A stretch of 64,000 nt of DNA from Pseudomonas yangonensis (GTDB lineage: Bacteria; Pseudomonadota; Gammaproteobacteria; Pseudomonadales; Pseudomonadaceae). The stretch is from assembly GCF_009932725.1 (NCBI RefSeq), contig NZ_BLJU01000002.1:558001-622000 (forward strand), read 5' to 3'. Below the pieces are notes generated by a model, which was not told the origin of the DNA, did not search any database, and was given only the letters and a program-made list of their open reading frames with translations. A program made the translations under genes and the position numbers. Positions within the stretch are counted from its first letter, which is position 1, and each line of letters begins with the position of its first letter. This document shows, piece after piece, positions 27,289-36,376 of the stretch.

Positions 27289-28374
27289 TCAATCCGGCAG
27301 CCGGACCTTTTTCTTTGCCGCGAACAGATTCCAACTGGCGACGAACAATGCGGCCACCAGCGGGCCGATCACGAAACCGTTGAGGCCCAGCAAAGAGAGG
27401 CCGCCGAGGGTGGAAATGAGGATGAGGTAGTCGGGCATGCGGGTGTCCTTGCCGACCAGAATGGGGCGCAGGATGTTGTCCACCAGCCCGATCACCAGTA
27501 CGCCGAAGGCGGTGAGAATCACGCCTTGCCACAGGCTGCCGCTGAACATCAGGTACATCGCAACTGGCGCCCAGACGATACCGGCACCGGCTGCCGGCAG
27601 CAGCGACAGGAAGGCCATCAGCACGCCCCACAGCAGCGGGCTGTAGATGCCCAGCACCCAGAAGATGAGACCGCCTAGGGTGCCCTGTACCGCGGCGACT
27701 ACCACGTTGCCTTTCACCGTGGCGCGTACCACACGGGTGAATTTGATCTGCAGGCGGCGTTTGGTGGTGTCCGCCAGAGGAATGGCGGTGCGGATCTTGC
27801 GGACCAGCTCCTTGCCGTCGCGCAGCAGGAAGAACAGCAGGTACAGCATGACAAAGAAGCCGATGAAGAATTCGAAGGTGCCCTGGCCGATTGCGAAGAC
27901 CTTGGTGGCTAGGTATTGGCTGCCGGCCATGGCGCCTTTGGAGATCTGCTCGCGCAGGCCGTCGAGATCGCTCATGCCGACGCGATCGAGTTGTTCCTGT
28001 ACCGAGGGCGGCAACATCTGGACGAAGCTGGTGACGTAGGTGCCGATGTCCAGCTCGCCGGACTCCAGTTTCTGATAGAGGGCAGTGCCTTCGGCCACCA
28101 CGGCAGAAGCGATGAAGATCACCGGCAAGATGGCCACCAGCAGACAGATGACCGACGTCAGCAGGGCCGCCAGGTTGCTTCGCCCGCCAGTGCGGCGGAT
28201 CAGGCGCTCCTGCAGGGGGGCGAACACCACCGCCAGCACCATGGCCCAGAACACCGCCCCGTAGAACGGCAGCAGTATCCAGAAGAAGGCGATGGTCACC
28301 AGCACGAGTAGCAGGATGAAGGCTTTCTGTTCGAAGGTCGGGTTCTGCATGTCGGGTCCGCTGGGAGTGGGCAT
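27289..28374 (-). CDS. AI-2E/PerM-family membrane transporter
   Basis: Inner-membrane protein of 361 residues in the AI-2E (PerM/TqsA) family. Members export the AI-2 signal, act as Na+/H+ antiporters or permeases, so the substrate here is open. About eight helices are seen, arranged as 3 plus 5 around a large periplasmic loop (about 70-160). The conserved C-terminal core GLVDNILRPILVGKDTRMPDYLILISTLGGL is intact. The ATG at 28374 is used; one at 28350 is equally plausible. No coupled neighbour. Confidence 0.9.
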   Translation of the reverse strand: MPTPSGPDMQNPTFEQKAFILLLVLVTIAFFWILLPFYGAVFWAMVLAVVFAPLQERLIRRTGGRSNLAALLTSVICLLVAILPVIFIASAVVAEGTALYQKLESGELDIGTYVTSFVQMLPPSVQEQLDRVGMSDLDGLREQISKGAMAGSQYLATKVFAIGQGTFEFFIGFFVMLYLLFFLLRDGKELVRKIRTAIPLADTTKRRLQIKFTRVVRATVKGNVVVAAVQGTLGGLIFWVLGIYSPLLWGVLMAFLSLLPAAGAGIVWAPVAMYLMFSGSLWQGVILTAFGVLVIGLVDNILRPILVGKDTRMPDYLILISTLGGLSLLGLNGFVIGPLVAALFVASWNLFAAKKKVRLPD

Positions 28375-28536
28375 GCCCGTTAGTCACCCGAAGCTCTGGC
28401 AAAGTGCCAACAAATTCAACATTGGCAGATCGCTCATTCCGGCGTTGTGGCTGATTCCATTTCGGGCCGGCGGGAGGACTTGACAGCTCTGGGATACTGG
28501 AGAGCGTAAGGACGATCATTCGACGGAGGCTTCGCT

Positions 28537-29241
28537 ATGCGTGACGAGGAAATCAAGGCGCTGTTCGACCAGCAGGCGGCAGGTTACGACCAGCAATGGG
28601 CAGGTATGGCGCCCATTCGCGAGGCGCTGTATCTGCTGCTCGATGCGCTGCTCATCGGGCTGCCGGCCGATGCGCGGATTCTCTGTGTAGGCGCCGGTAC
28701 GGGGGCCGAGATCGCCCATCTGGCCGAGCGCTTTCCCGGTTGGCGCTTCACGGCACTGGACCCCTCCGCAGCGATGCTGCAGAAGTGTCGCCAGCGGGCA
28801 GAGCGCGGCGGTTTTGCCCATCGCTGCGACTTTCATGAGGGCTATCTGGAGACGCTGGCGGCAGGTCAGACCTATGACGGCGCCACCTGCTTTCTGGTAT
28901 CGCAGTTTTTCACCGACGTGCAGAGGCGTACCGGCTTCTTCCGGCAGATCGCGCAGCGGTTGAAGCCAGGCGGGCTGCTGGCCAATGCCGACCTCGCATC
29001 GGATATCCACTCGCCAGCCTACGAGGTGCTGCTGCCTGGCTGGATGATGTTGATGTCATCGGCTGGCGTCGATGCGCAGATGCTGGAACGGGTGCGAGCG
29101 GCCTATGCACGCGACGTCGCGGTGCTGCCGGCGCAGGAGGTGGCTGGCATCATTCAGGCGGGCGGCTTCACGGCGCCGACGCAGTTCTTCCAGGTCGGGC
29201 TGATGCACGCTTGGCTGTGCTCTCGCGAGGCAGCGGTTTGA
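28537..29241 (+). CDS. SAM-dependent class I methyltransferase
   Basis: Methyltransferase of 234 residues with a Rossmann-type SAM domain. Motif I is ILCVGAGTGAEIAHLAERFP and the acidic residue after strand 2 is the Asp of FTALDPSAAML. LKPGGLLANADL matches motif III. The N-terminal YDQQW segment resembles UbiE/COQ5-like enzymes, but the target is unknown. GACGGAGG lies upstream of the ATG. It stands alone between the AI-2E gene (divergent) and the convergent GFA gene. Confidence 0.88.
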   Translation: MRDEEIKALFDQQAAGYDQQWAGMAPIREALYLLLDALLIGLPADARILCVGAGTGAEIAHLAERFPGWRFTALDPSAAMLQKCRQRAERGGFAHRCDFHEGYLETLAAGQTYDGATCFLVSQFFTDVQRRTGFFRQIAQRLKPGGLLANADLASDIHSPAYEVLLPGWMMLMSSAGVDAQMLERVRAAYARDVAVLPAQEVAGIIQAGGFTAPTQFFQVGLMHAWLCSREAAV

Positions 29242-29251
29242 AGGTCGCTCG

Positions 29252-29641
29252 CTACTCCTGGCGCTGGCTGCGGTCCCGGTCGCGCGGGTAGTGCCGGTTG
29301 AAGGGAAAGGGCGGCAGCCACGCCTCGCGGCGGATGGTCCAGAGTTCGTAGGTCGGAGTGAAACGGTCCGGTTCGTCCAGCGAGCCGACGTTCACTTCGA
29401 TTTCATCCGCCGAGCGTCCGTATACCGATGAGCCGCAGCGCGGGCAGAAGTGCCGACCGGCGTACTGGCCGGTTTCGCCCTCTATCGTCACCGCGTCCTG
29501 CGGGAATATCGCAGACGTATGAAAGAGTGCCCCATGGTGCTTGCGGCAGTCCATGCAGTGGCACACGCCGACGCGATAAGGCTGGCCGCTGGTTTCGAAA
29601 CGTACCTGGCCGCAAAGGCAGCCGCCGGTGTGCCGATCCAT
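29252..29641 (-). CDS. GFA-family zinc protein
   Basis: Small protein of 129 residues in the GFA family, named after a glutathione-dependent formaldehyde-activating enzyme. Most members have no proven activity. Zinc-ligand motifs are in order: CLCG near residue 8, CHCMDCRKHHG in the middle and CPRCGS near 72. The start at 29641 (MDRHTGGCLCG) has GGAGGACGAGG upstream; an open frame extends upstream but without support. It converges on the methyltransferase gene, 10 bases away. Confidence 0.9.
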   Translation of the reverse strand: MDRHTGGCLCGQVRFETSGQPYRVGVCHCMDCRKHHGALFHTSAIFPQDAVTIEGETGQYAGRHFCPRCGSSVYGRSADEIEVNVGSLDEPDRFTPTYELWTIRREAWLPPFPFNRHYPRDRDRSQRQE

Positions 29642-29960
29642 GTCCTCGTCCTCCAGTGGTTTGGCATGCAGGAGCTGAAAACATAGCAGGAGATGGCAGG
29701 AAGGCCGGGGGGCGTTCAAGCCCTGCGCAATTTCGCCCGATCCTTCGCCGGTCATGAGCCTTCCTGAAGCATAGTGCCAAGGCTGCATAACATCGCGAGG
29801 TGCCTGACCATCGGCCGCAGGCTGCTGCTCAGGCTCGGCGGCATGTATCATCGGGCACATAGTTGCGCGGCTCGATCTGCCTCTGAGCATCGGCCGTGAA
29901 CGCACTGCTTTCTCACCCGGGGCCGGCGAGACCGGCCCGCCCTCTGCGAGTGATGACACC
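29642..29960. other. Intergenic region between GFA and amidase genes
   Basis: 319 bases between two divergently read genes. It must hold the promoters of both. No clear -10/-35 pair, operator palindrome or small gene was recognised. Confidence 0.5.
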
Positions 29961-31664
29961 ATGATCGAGGTAACCGAAGTTTCCATCGCCGAGCTGCGTG
30001 CCGCGCTGGAGTCCGGCCGCACCACGGCGGTCGAACTGGTCAAGGCCTACCTGGCACGTATCGATGCCTATGATGGCCCGAACACACCCACCAAACTCAA
30101 TGCAGTGGTGGTGCGCAACCCCGATGCACTCAAGGAGGCTGAGGCTTCCGACGCTCGTCGCGCCCGTGGCGAAACCCTCGGTCCGCTCGATGGCATCCCT
30201 TACACCGCCAAGGACAGCTATCTGGTCAAGGGCCTGACGGCTGCCTCGGGTAGCCCCGCATTCAAGGATCTGATCGCGCAGCGCGACGCCTTCACCATCG
30301 AGCGCCTGCGCGCCGCTGGTGCCATCTGCCTGGGCAAGACCAACATGCCGCCAATGGCCAATGGCGGCATGCAGCGCGGCGTGTATGGCCGCGCTGAAAG
30401 CCCGTACAACGCCGATTACCTGACTGCACCCTTTGCCTCGGGCTCGTCCAATGGCGCCGGCACGGCCACTGCTGCCAGTTTTTCGGCCTTCGGCCTCGCC
30501 GAGGAAACCTGGTCCAGCGGGCGCGGGCCGGCTTCGAACAACGGCCTGTGTGCCTATACGCCGTCGCGTGGGGTGATCTCGGTGCGCGGCAACTGGCCGC
30601 TGACGCCGACCATGGACGTGGTGGTGCCCTATGCCCGCACCATGGCCGATCTGCTCGAGGTGCTCGACGTGGTGGTGGCCGATGACCCGGACACCCGTGG
30701 CGACCTGTGGCGCATGCAGCCCTGGGTGCCTATCCCCAAGGCTTCCGATGTGCGCCCCGAATCCTACCTGGCGCTTGCCGCCAAGGCCGACGCGCTCAAG
30801 GGCAAACGCCTGGGCGTGCCGAAGATGTTCATCAACAAGGACGAAGCCGCCGGCACCAGCGAGTCGCCCGGCATCGGTGGGCCTACCGGTCAGCGCATCC
30901 ACACCCGGCCGACGGTGATTGCCCTGTGGGAAGCCGCGCGTCAGGTACTGGAAGCGGCGGGCGCCGAAGTGGTGGAAGTGGACTTCCCGCTGGTGTCGAA
31001 CTGCGAGGGCGACCGCCCCGGCGCGCCGACCGTGTTCAATCGCGGCATCGTCACACCGGAGTTCCTGCATGACGAGCTGTGGGAGCTCAGCGGCTGGGCT
31101 TTCGATGATTTTTTGCGCGCCAATGGCGACCCGAAACTCAATCGCCTGGCCGACGTGGATGGCCCGCAGATTTTCCCGCATGACCCGGGCACGCTGCCGA
31201 ACCGCGAGGGCGACCTGGCGGCGGGCATGGACGAGTACGTCAACATGGCCAAGCGCGGCATCAAACCCTGGGATCAGATCGCCACGCTGCCCGATGGCCT
31301 GCGCGGCCTGGAGCAGATTCGCAAGATCGATCTGGAAGACTGGATGGATCGACTGGGGCTGGATGCGGTGCTGTTTCCCACGGTGGCCGATGTGGGTCCG
31401 GCCGATGCCGACGTCAACCCGGCTTCCGCCGATATCGCCTGGAGCAATGGCGTGTGGGTCGCCAATGGCAACCTGGCGATCCGTCACCAGGGTGTGCCGA
31501 CCGTGACCGTGCCGATGGGCGTGATGGCCGATATCGGCATGCCGGTGGGGCTGACCTTCGCCGGCCGTGCCTACGACGACAATGCGCTGCTGCAACTGGC
31601 GGCGGCTTATGAGTCTACCGGCAACAAGCGCCAGGTGCCGCCGCGTACGCCGCCTTTGGGCTGA
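29961..31664 (+). CDS. Amidase-signature family hydrolase
   Basis: Amidase of 567 residues using the Ser-cisSer-Lys triad. K84 (TAKDSY), the cis-Ser in GSSNGAG (162-163) and the nucleophile Ser186 (ETWSSGRGPAS) are present. The segment that normally reads DTGGSIR is here ETWSSGR, so two Gly are lost around the nucleophile. This is a notable variant but the three catalytic residues are kept. No signal peptide is seen. The substrate is unknown; a urea carboxylase or GatA role is not supported by context. Confidence 0.88.
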   Translation: MIEVTEVSIAELRAALESGRTTAVELVKAYLARIDAYDGPNTPTKLNAVVVRNPDALKEAEASDARRARGETLGPLDGIPYTAKDSYLVKGLTAASGSPAFKDLIAQRDAFTIERLRAAGAICLGKTNMPPMANGGMQRGVYGRAESPYNADYLTAPFASGSSNGAGTATAASFSAFGLAEETWSSGRGPASNNGLCAYTPSRGVISVRGNWPLTPTMDVVVPYARTMADLLEVLDVVVADDPDTRGDLWRMQPWVPIPKASDVRPESYLALAAKADALKGKRLGVPKMFINKDEAAGTSESPGIGGPTGQRIHTRPTVIALWEAARQVLEAAGAEVVEVDFPLVSNCEGDRPGAPTVFNRGIVTPEFLHDELWELSGWAFDDFLRANGDPKLNRLADVDGPQIFPHDPGTLPNREGDLAAGMDEYVNMAKRGIKPWDQIATLPDGLRGLEQIRKIDLEDWMDRLGLDAVLFPTVADVGPADADVNPASADIAWSNGVWVANGNLAIRHQGVPTVTVPMGVMADIGMPVGLTFAGRAYDDNALLQLAAAYESTGNKRQVPPRTPPLG

Positions 31665-31693
31665 TCAGGCCCCGCTGGTCGCGCGCATTGCGT

Positions 31694-31747
31694 GTAGGAG
31701 CGAGCTCCGCTCGCGAATCGCTTTTCGCGAGCAGAGCTCGCTCCTAC
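31694..31747. repeat. REP/BIME repeat, 'GTAGGAGCGAGCT' family
   Basis: Imperfect palindrome with outer arms GTAGGAGCGAGCT and AGCTCGCTCCTAC and inner arms TCGCGAA/TTCGCGA. Located just after the amidase gene. Related copies occur at 38222-38288 and 39195-39258. Confidence 0.85.
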
Positions 31748-31801
31748 AGAGGGGCACTTAACGCCTCTTTCCATCGTGGAAAGGGAAGCAGCGCTGACTA
31801 A

Positions 31802-31860
31802 GTGGGAGCGGCTTTAGCCGCGATTGCTGTAGAGACCGTCGCCGCTAAAGCGCCTGCCAC
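31802..31860. repeat. REP/BIME repeat, 'GTGGGAGCGGCTTTAGCCGCGA' family
   Basis: Palindromic unit with arms GTGGGAGCGGCTTTAGCCGC and GCCGCTAAAGCGCCTGCCAC. The same family occurs at 47223, 48822 and 55288, and a variant at 36284. Confidence 0.8.
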
Positions 31861-31939
31861 GGTTCGTGACGCGCCACGATCCAGTGCGTAGGGCGGGGCG
31901 ACCCGCCATATTCCGGCGGGTGGTGCCCAGCGCCCCGTC

Positions 31940-33883
31940 TTACTGGCGCAAATCCACCGCCGGTACGCCCTGACCATCGAACAGTTGGCTCGGCTGGCTG
32001 GGCAGGATGCTTGGGCGGCCGTCGTTCCTGCCGCCATTGCCGATGATGCGGATATCGCTGTACTTCTTGCCGGAAAGCGCCGCCAGGCCGGCCCCGTCAC
32101 GCACCACCGTGGGCCGCAGGAAGACCATCAGGTTGCGTTTGATGTGCGAGTCGCGCGTTGAGCGGAACAGGCCGCCGAGCAATGGGATGTCGCCCAGCAG
32201 CGGCACCTTGGAAGTGGCCTGGGTGACATCGTCCTGAATCAGGCCGCCGAGCACGATCACCTGGCCGTCGTCGGCAAGGATGGTGCTCTTGATCGAGCGT
32301 TTGTTGGTCACCAGGTCGACTGCCTGGGCGTTGAGCCCGGTACTCGGGGCGATGGAGGAAATCTCCTGCTCGATCTCCAGGCGCAGGGTGGCACCTTCGT
32401 TGATATGCGGGGTGACCTTGAGGGTCACGCCGATGTCCTTGCGCTCGATGGTGGTGAAGGGGTTGCCGGCACCCGAGGCGTCGGTGGTGTAGGAACCGGT
32501 CTGGAAGGGCACGTTCTGGCCGACGAGGATTTCCGCCTTCTGGTTGTCCAGGGTCAGCAGGCTCGGGGTGGACAGCAGGTTGCTCTTGCTGTTGGCCGAC
32601 AGTGCGGTGATCAGCGCGCCGAAACGGTCGCTGCCGACACCGATGATGGCGCCGTCGGGCAGGGTGGTGTTTTCTGGTATCTCGCCGCTCTGCAGAATCT
32701 GCAGCACGGTGCCGACCGACAGGCCGGTACCGCCGAAATTCACCCCGCCCAGGCCGCCGGTCCGGCCGCGAGCATCCACCGCCCACTGCACGCCGAGGGC
32801 ATCGGTGATGTCACCGGATACCTCGACGATGGCGGCCTCGACCATCACCTGCGCGCGCGGCACATCGAGCTGACGCACGATGTCTTCGAGGGTGGCGACC
32901 AGATCGGGTTCGGCCAGTAGCACCAGGGCGTTGAGGCTCTCGTCGGCGCGGATGAGGATATTCGACTGTCTGCCGGTGGTTTCGCTGCCTTCCTGATTCT
33001 TCAGCCCTTCGGAGATTTCGCCAAGGGTTTCGGCCAGGGATTTTGCGTCGTTGTGGCGCAGGCGAATCACTCGCGTATTGGCCGAACGGCTGCTGGGACT
33101 GTCCAGCGAGCGGGCGAGGTCGGCCAGTTTGGCGCGGGCTTCCGGTGGGCCGAGCAGGATCAGACGGTTGGTGCGGGCATCGGCCACCACCTGAGTGGCG
33201 CTGGTACCTTTGGCCTGGCCGCGGGCGATGGAGGCATTGAGCACCTCGGCGGCGTCCATCACCCAGGCGTGCTGCAGGGTGACCACACTGAAGTCCTGTG
33301 CGCCGCTCTGGTCGAGCTGGCGCATCAGGTCTTCGATGCGTGCGATGTTGGCGCTGCGGTCGCTGATGATCAGCGCGTTGGCCGAGGTAACGGCCGCCAG
33401 GTGGCCGTACTGCGGCACCAGCGGGCGGATCAGCGGGATCAGTTCGGCTACTGGCGCGTGCTGTACCTGGATCAGCCGGGTTTCCAGGCGATCCGGCGCC
33501 GGGCGGCCGGCATCGGCTTCGGCCTTGGCTTCGGCGTTGGGCACGATGCGTGCCTGGTCGCCCTGGGTCAGCACGCTGAAGCCATGGGTGGCCATCACCG
33601 AGAGGAACAGCTGATAGACCTCGGACAGCCCCAGCGGCGTGCTCGATACCACGTTGACCTGGCCCTTCACACGCGGATCGACGACGAAGGTCTGCCCGGT
33701 GATGCTGGCGATCTGGTCGATGAACTCGCGGATGTCGGCGCCTTTGAGGTTGATGGTCCAGCTTTCCTCCTGCTGATTGGCGCTGGCCGGCACCTGTTCG
33801 ATCTGCGCGAGCAGGGGCAGGGGAGCAGTGGCCAGGCCGGCGGCGAGGAGGGCAAGGGTCAGTCGGCTTCGGAGAACATGCAT
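31940..33883 (-). CDS. gspD: Type II secretion outer-membrane secretin GspD (XcpQ)
   Basis: Forms the multimeric outer-membrane gate of the type II secretion system. The protein has 647 residues. The signal peptide covers about residues 1-25 (ending PLLAQ). Three or four N-domains follow (N0 with TINLKGADIREFIDQIASITG, then repeated N1-N3 units), and then the secretin C-domain with LLSTPSLLTLDNQKAEILVGQNVPFQTGSY and VPLLGDIPLLGGLFR. The start at 33883 was taken because it lies 4 bases after the gspC stop and begins the signal peptide. An S-domain-like tail follows. No pilotin gene is nearby. Confidence 0.95.
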   Translation of the reverse strand: MHVLRSRLTLALLAAGLATAPLPLLAQIEQVPASANQQEESWTINLKGADIREFIDQIASITGQTFVVDPRVKGQVNVVSSTPLGLSEVYQLFLSVMATHGFSVLTQGDQARIVPNAEAKAEADAGRPAPDRLETRLIQVQHAPVAELIPLIRPLVPQYGHLAAVTSANALIISDRSANIARIEDLMRQLDQSGAQDFSVVTLQHAWVMDAAEVLNASIARGQAKGTSATQVVADARTNRLILLGPPEARAKLADLARSLDSPSSRSANTRVIRLRHNDAKSLAETLGEISEGLKNQEGSETTGRQSNILIRADESLNALVLLAEPDLVATLEDIVRQLDVPRAQVMVEAAIVEVSGDITDALGVQWAVDARGRTGGLGGVNFGGTGLSVGTVLQILQSGEIPENTTLPDGAIIGVGSDRFGALITALSANSKSNLLSTPSLLTLDNQKAEILVGQNVPFQTGSYTTDASGAGNPFTTIERKDIGVTLKVTPHINEGATLRLEIEQEISSIAPSTGLNAQAVDLVTNKRSIKSTILADDGQVIVLGGLIQDDVTQATSKVPLLGDIPLLGGLFRSTRDSHIKRNLMVFLRPTVVRDGAGLAALSGKKYSDIRIIGNGGRNDGRPSILPSQPSQLFDGQGVPAVDLRQ

Positions 33884-33887
33884 CGGT

Positions 33888-34535
33888 TCAGTCGCTTTCC
33901 ATGGGCTGTTCGGCGGGCGTTTCCTCCGGCGGGGTGCCGGAGGCTTCCATCTGTTCGCGCAGCTCTTGCATGCGCTGGCGCAGTTGTTCGAGGTTGTCCT
34001 GGTCGAGTTGATCGAGTTGCTGCAGCGAATCGTCTTCGCTGACTTCGACCGGCGGCGTATAGCTGTACTGCCCGCTTTGCTGGCGCGGGAAGGTGAGGCT
34101 TTCGCGGCGGCCATTGCGCAGCAGTTCGACGCGGTCGGCGTAAACGGCGTCCAGACGCACGCCGCTGTCCACTTCCGTGCCGACGCTGTAGCGCTGAGCG
34201 CTCTGGCCGTGGCGCTGGATCAGCGCGCTTGAGCGCTGCGGGTCACTGTGGACGAAGCTGCCGAGCAGGGTCAGCTGCAGGTTGGTGGCCGGTGGCGGGC
34301 CGCTATCGGCCTGAGTCGGGGTGCCGAACAGTTGGGCGATTGGCGCCTCGGCGCGTTGTTCGGTACTAGGCGCGTTCGGCGCGGTGGGCGGCTGAACCGG
34401 GCCGCGCACCAGGCGCAGTAGTTCAGCGCTCTGCCATGCCAGGCTGACGCTCAGGGCGATCAGCACGAGCATGCCGATCAGGCTCGGGGCATTGTCCTTG
34501 AGCCGTTGGGAAAGGGCCGGGGTGGGCAAAGGCAT
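33888..34535 (-). CDS. gspC: Type II secretion protein GspC (XcpP)
   Basis: Inner-membrane protein that links the platform to the secretin. The protein has 215 residues: a short cytoplasmic N-terminus, one transmembrane helix (about 18-38), a proline-rich spacer, the HR domain (about 75-150, LQLTLLGSFVHSDPQRSSALIQ) and a C-terminal coiled coil (about 165-195, LQQLDQLDQDNLEQLRQRMQ). A coiled coil instead of PDZ is the XcpP type of Pseudomonas. gspD follows 4 bases later. The start-to-start gap to the divergent gspE is 230 bases. Confidence 0.92.
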   Translation of the reverse strand: MPLPTPALSQRLKDNAPSLIGMLVLIALSVSLAWQSAELLRLVRGPVQPPTAPNAPSTEQRAEAPIAQLFGTPTQADSGPPPATNLQLTLLGSFVHSDPQRSSALIQRHGQSAQRYSVGTEVDSGVRLDAVYADRVELLRNGRRESLTFPRQQSGQYSYTPPVEVSEDDSLQQLDQLDQDNLEQLRQRMQELREQMEASGTPPEETPAEQPMESD

Positions 34536-34765
34536 TACTCCGCAAACGACGTTTTATTTCTTCTTATGGCCTGGGCGTCGCGGGCTGATCATAGCAGTCT
34601 GCGCGCGCTTGGCATCCCCCAAATGGAGTGGGTGTGCACTTGAGGTCAATGTGTTAAAGATAATTTGATAACCATTACAAAAAGACCGTCCTAGGTGTAG
34701 TCATTGGGTCAAACAGTCAGGTTAGGCTGTACGACTCGGGATAAGGTTCTGCTCTAAGGTCTCGC

Positions 34766-36253
34766 ATGAACGCTTCGCTGCTCGAAACTCCGCTGCGCCG
34801 CCTGCCCTTCAGCTTCGCCAAGCGTCATGGCGTGGTGTTCGTCGTACATGACGGCCGCGCCAGCCTGGCTCATCGCGCCGATTGCGACCTGGTCGCGCTG
34901 GCCGAGGCGCAGCGCTTCGCCGGTCGAAGCCTGCCGCTGCAGGTGCTCGGCGCCCAGGAATTTGCCCAGGCGCTGGGCGCTGCCTATCAACACGACTCCG
35001 CTTCCATGCAGCTGGCCGAGGACATCGGCGGCAGCCTCGACCTGGCCTCGCTGGCCGATCAGGTGCCGGAAACCGAAGACTTGCTGGAGCAGGAGGACGA
35101 CGCGCCGATCATCCGCCTGATCAACGCCATCCTCGGCGAGGCGATCAAGGAAAACGCCTCCGATATCCACCTGGAAACCTTCGAGAAGCGTCTGGTGGTG
35201 CGCTTTCGTGTGGACGGCATCCTGCGTGAGGTGCTCGAGCCCAAACGCGAACTGGCCGCTCTGCTGGTTTCAAGGGTCAAGGTGATGGCGCGGCTGGACA
35301 TCGCCGAGAAGCGCGTACCGCAGGACGGACGCATCTCGCTCAAGGTCGGCGGGCGCGAGGTGGACATTCGCGTGTCGACCCTGCCGTCAGCCAACGGTGA
35401 GCGTGTGGTGTTGCGTCTGCTCGACAAGCAGGCCGGGCGCCTGTCACTGCAACATCTGGGCATGCGCGGCGAGGACCGCGCTCTGATGGAGCAGACCGTG
35501 CGCAAGCCCCACGGCATCCTGCTGGTCACCGGGCCCACCGGCTCGGGCAAGACCACCACGCTGTACGCCAGCCTGGTCAGCCTCAACGACCACACGCGCA
35601 ACATCCTCACCGTCGAGGACCCCATCGAATATCACCTCGAAGGCATCGGCCAGACCCAGGTCAACACCAAGGTGGACATGACCTTCGCCCGTGGCCTGCG
35701 CGCCATCCTGCGCCAGGATCCGGACGTGGTGATGGTCGGCGAGATCCGCGACAAGGAAACCGCCGAGATCGCCGTGCAGGCCTCGCTGACCGGTCACCTG
35801 GTGCTCTCGACCCTGCACACCAACAGCGCCATCGGCGCCATCACCCGTCTGGTGGACATGGGCGTGGAGCCCTTTCTGCTTTCGTCCTCGCTGCTCGGCG
35901 TACTGGCCCAGCGCCTGGTGCGTGTACTGTGCCCCGCGTGCAAGGAACCTTACCCGGCCGATGCGGCCGAATGCGCGTTGCTCGGTGTGCCGGCCAGCCA
36001 GCCGCCGACGCTGTATCACGCCCGCGGTTGCGCCCACTGCCATCAGCAGGGCTATCGCGGGCGGACGGGTATCTACGAACTGGTGGTGTTCGACGAAACC
36101 ATGCGCACCCTGGTGCACAGCCGTGCGTCCGAGCAGGACATGACCCGCCACGCCCGTACCCTGGGTCCGAGCATTCGCGACGATGGGCGGCGCAAGGTGC
36201 TGGAAGGGGTGACCACGGTGGAAGAAGTGCTGCGCGTGACACGAGAAGAATGA
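34766..36253 (+). CDS. gspE: Type II secretion ATPase GspE (XcpR)
   Basis: Cytoplasmic hexameric ATPase that powers pseudopilus assembly. The protein has 495 residues. The N-terminal domain binds GspL. Walker A is GPTGSGKT at 256-263, followed by the Asp box, Walker B ([12 protein letters not shown]) and His box ([13 protein letters not shown]). A zinc-binding CM domain has two CxxC pairs (CPACKEPYP and CAHC). It starts the second T2SS unit, running rightward. The upstream gap has an AT-rich stretch around 34660 that may contain its promoter. Confidence 0.96.
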   Translation: MNASLLETPLRRLPFSFAKRHGVVFVVHDGRASLAHRADCDLVALAEAQRFAGRSLPLQVLGAQEFAQALGAAYQHDSASMQLAEDIGGSLDLASLADQVPETEDLLEQEDDAPIIRLINAILGEAIKENASDIHLETFEKRLVVRFRVDGILREVLEPKRELAALLVSRVKVMARLDIAEKRVPQDGRISLKVGGREVDIRVSTLPSANGERVVLRLLDKQAGRLSLQHLGMRGEDRALMEQTVRKPHGILLVTGPTGSGKTTTLYASLVSLNDHTRNILTVEDPIEYHLEGIGQTQVNTKVDMTFARGLRAILRQDPDVVMVGEIRDKETAEIAVQASLTGHLVLSTLHTNSAIGAITRLVDMGVEPFLLSSSLLGVLAQRLVRVLCPACKEPYPADAAECALLGVPASQPPTLYHARGCAHCHQQGYRGRTGIYELVVFDETMRTLVHSRASEQDMTRHARTLGPSIRDDGRRKVLEGVTTVEEVLRVTREE

Positions 36254-36283
36254 TGCTGAGAGGGATACTGGCAATGGCTCTTG

Positions 36284-36352
36284 CAGGAGCGGCAGGGCGG
36301 CATTGCGCTTCAGCCGCGGGCCATTGTGAATCGCGGCTGAAGCCGCTCCTAC
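36284..36352. repeat. REP/BIME repeat between gspE and gspF
   Basis: Palindrome with arms GCAGGAGCGGC and GCCGCTCCTACG and inner stem TTCAGCCGCGG/TCGCGGCTGAA. It fills most of the 123-base gap between gspE and gspF, a gap that is only a few bases in P. aeruginosa-type operons (established knowledge), so it looks inserted. Confidence 0.8.
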
Positions 36353-36376
36353 GCAGACAGCTGGGGCGACCTGTCG

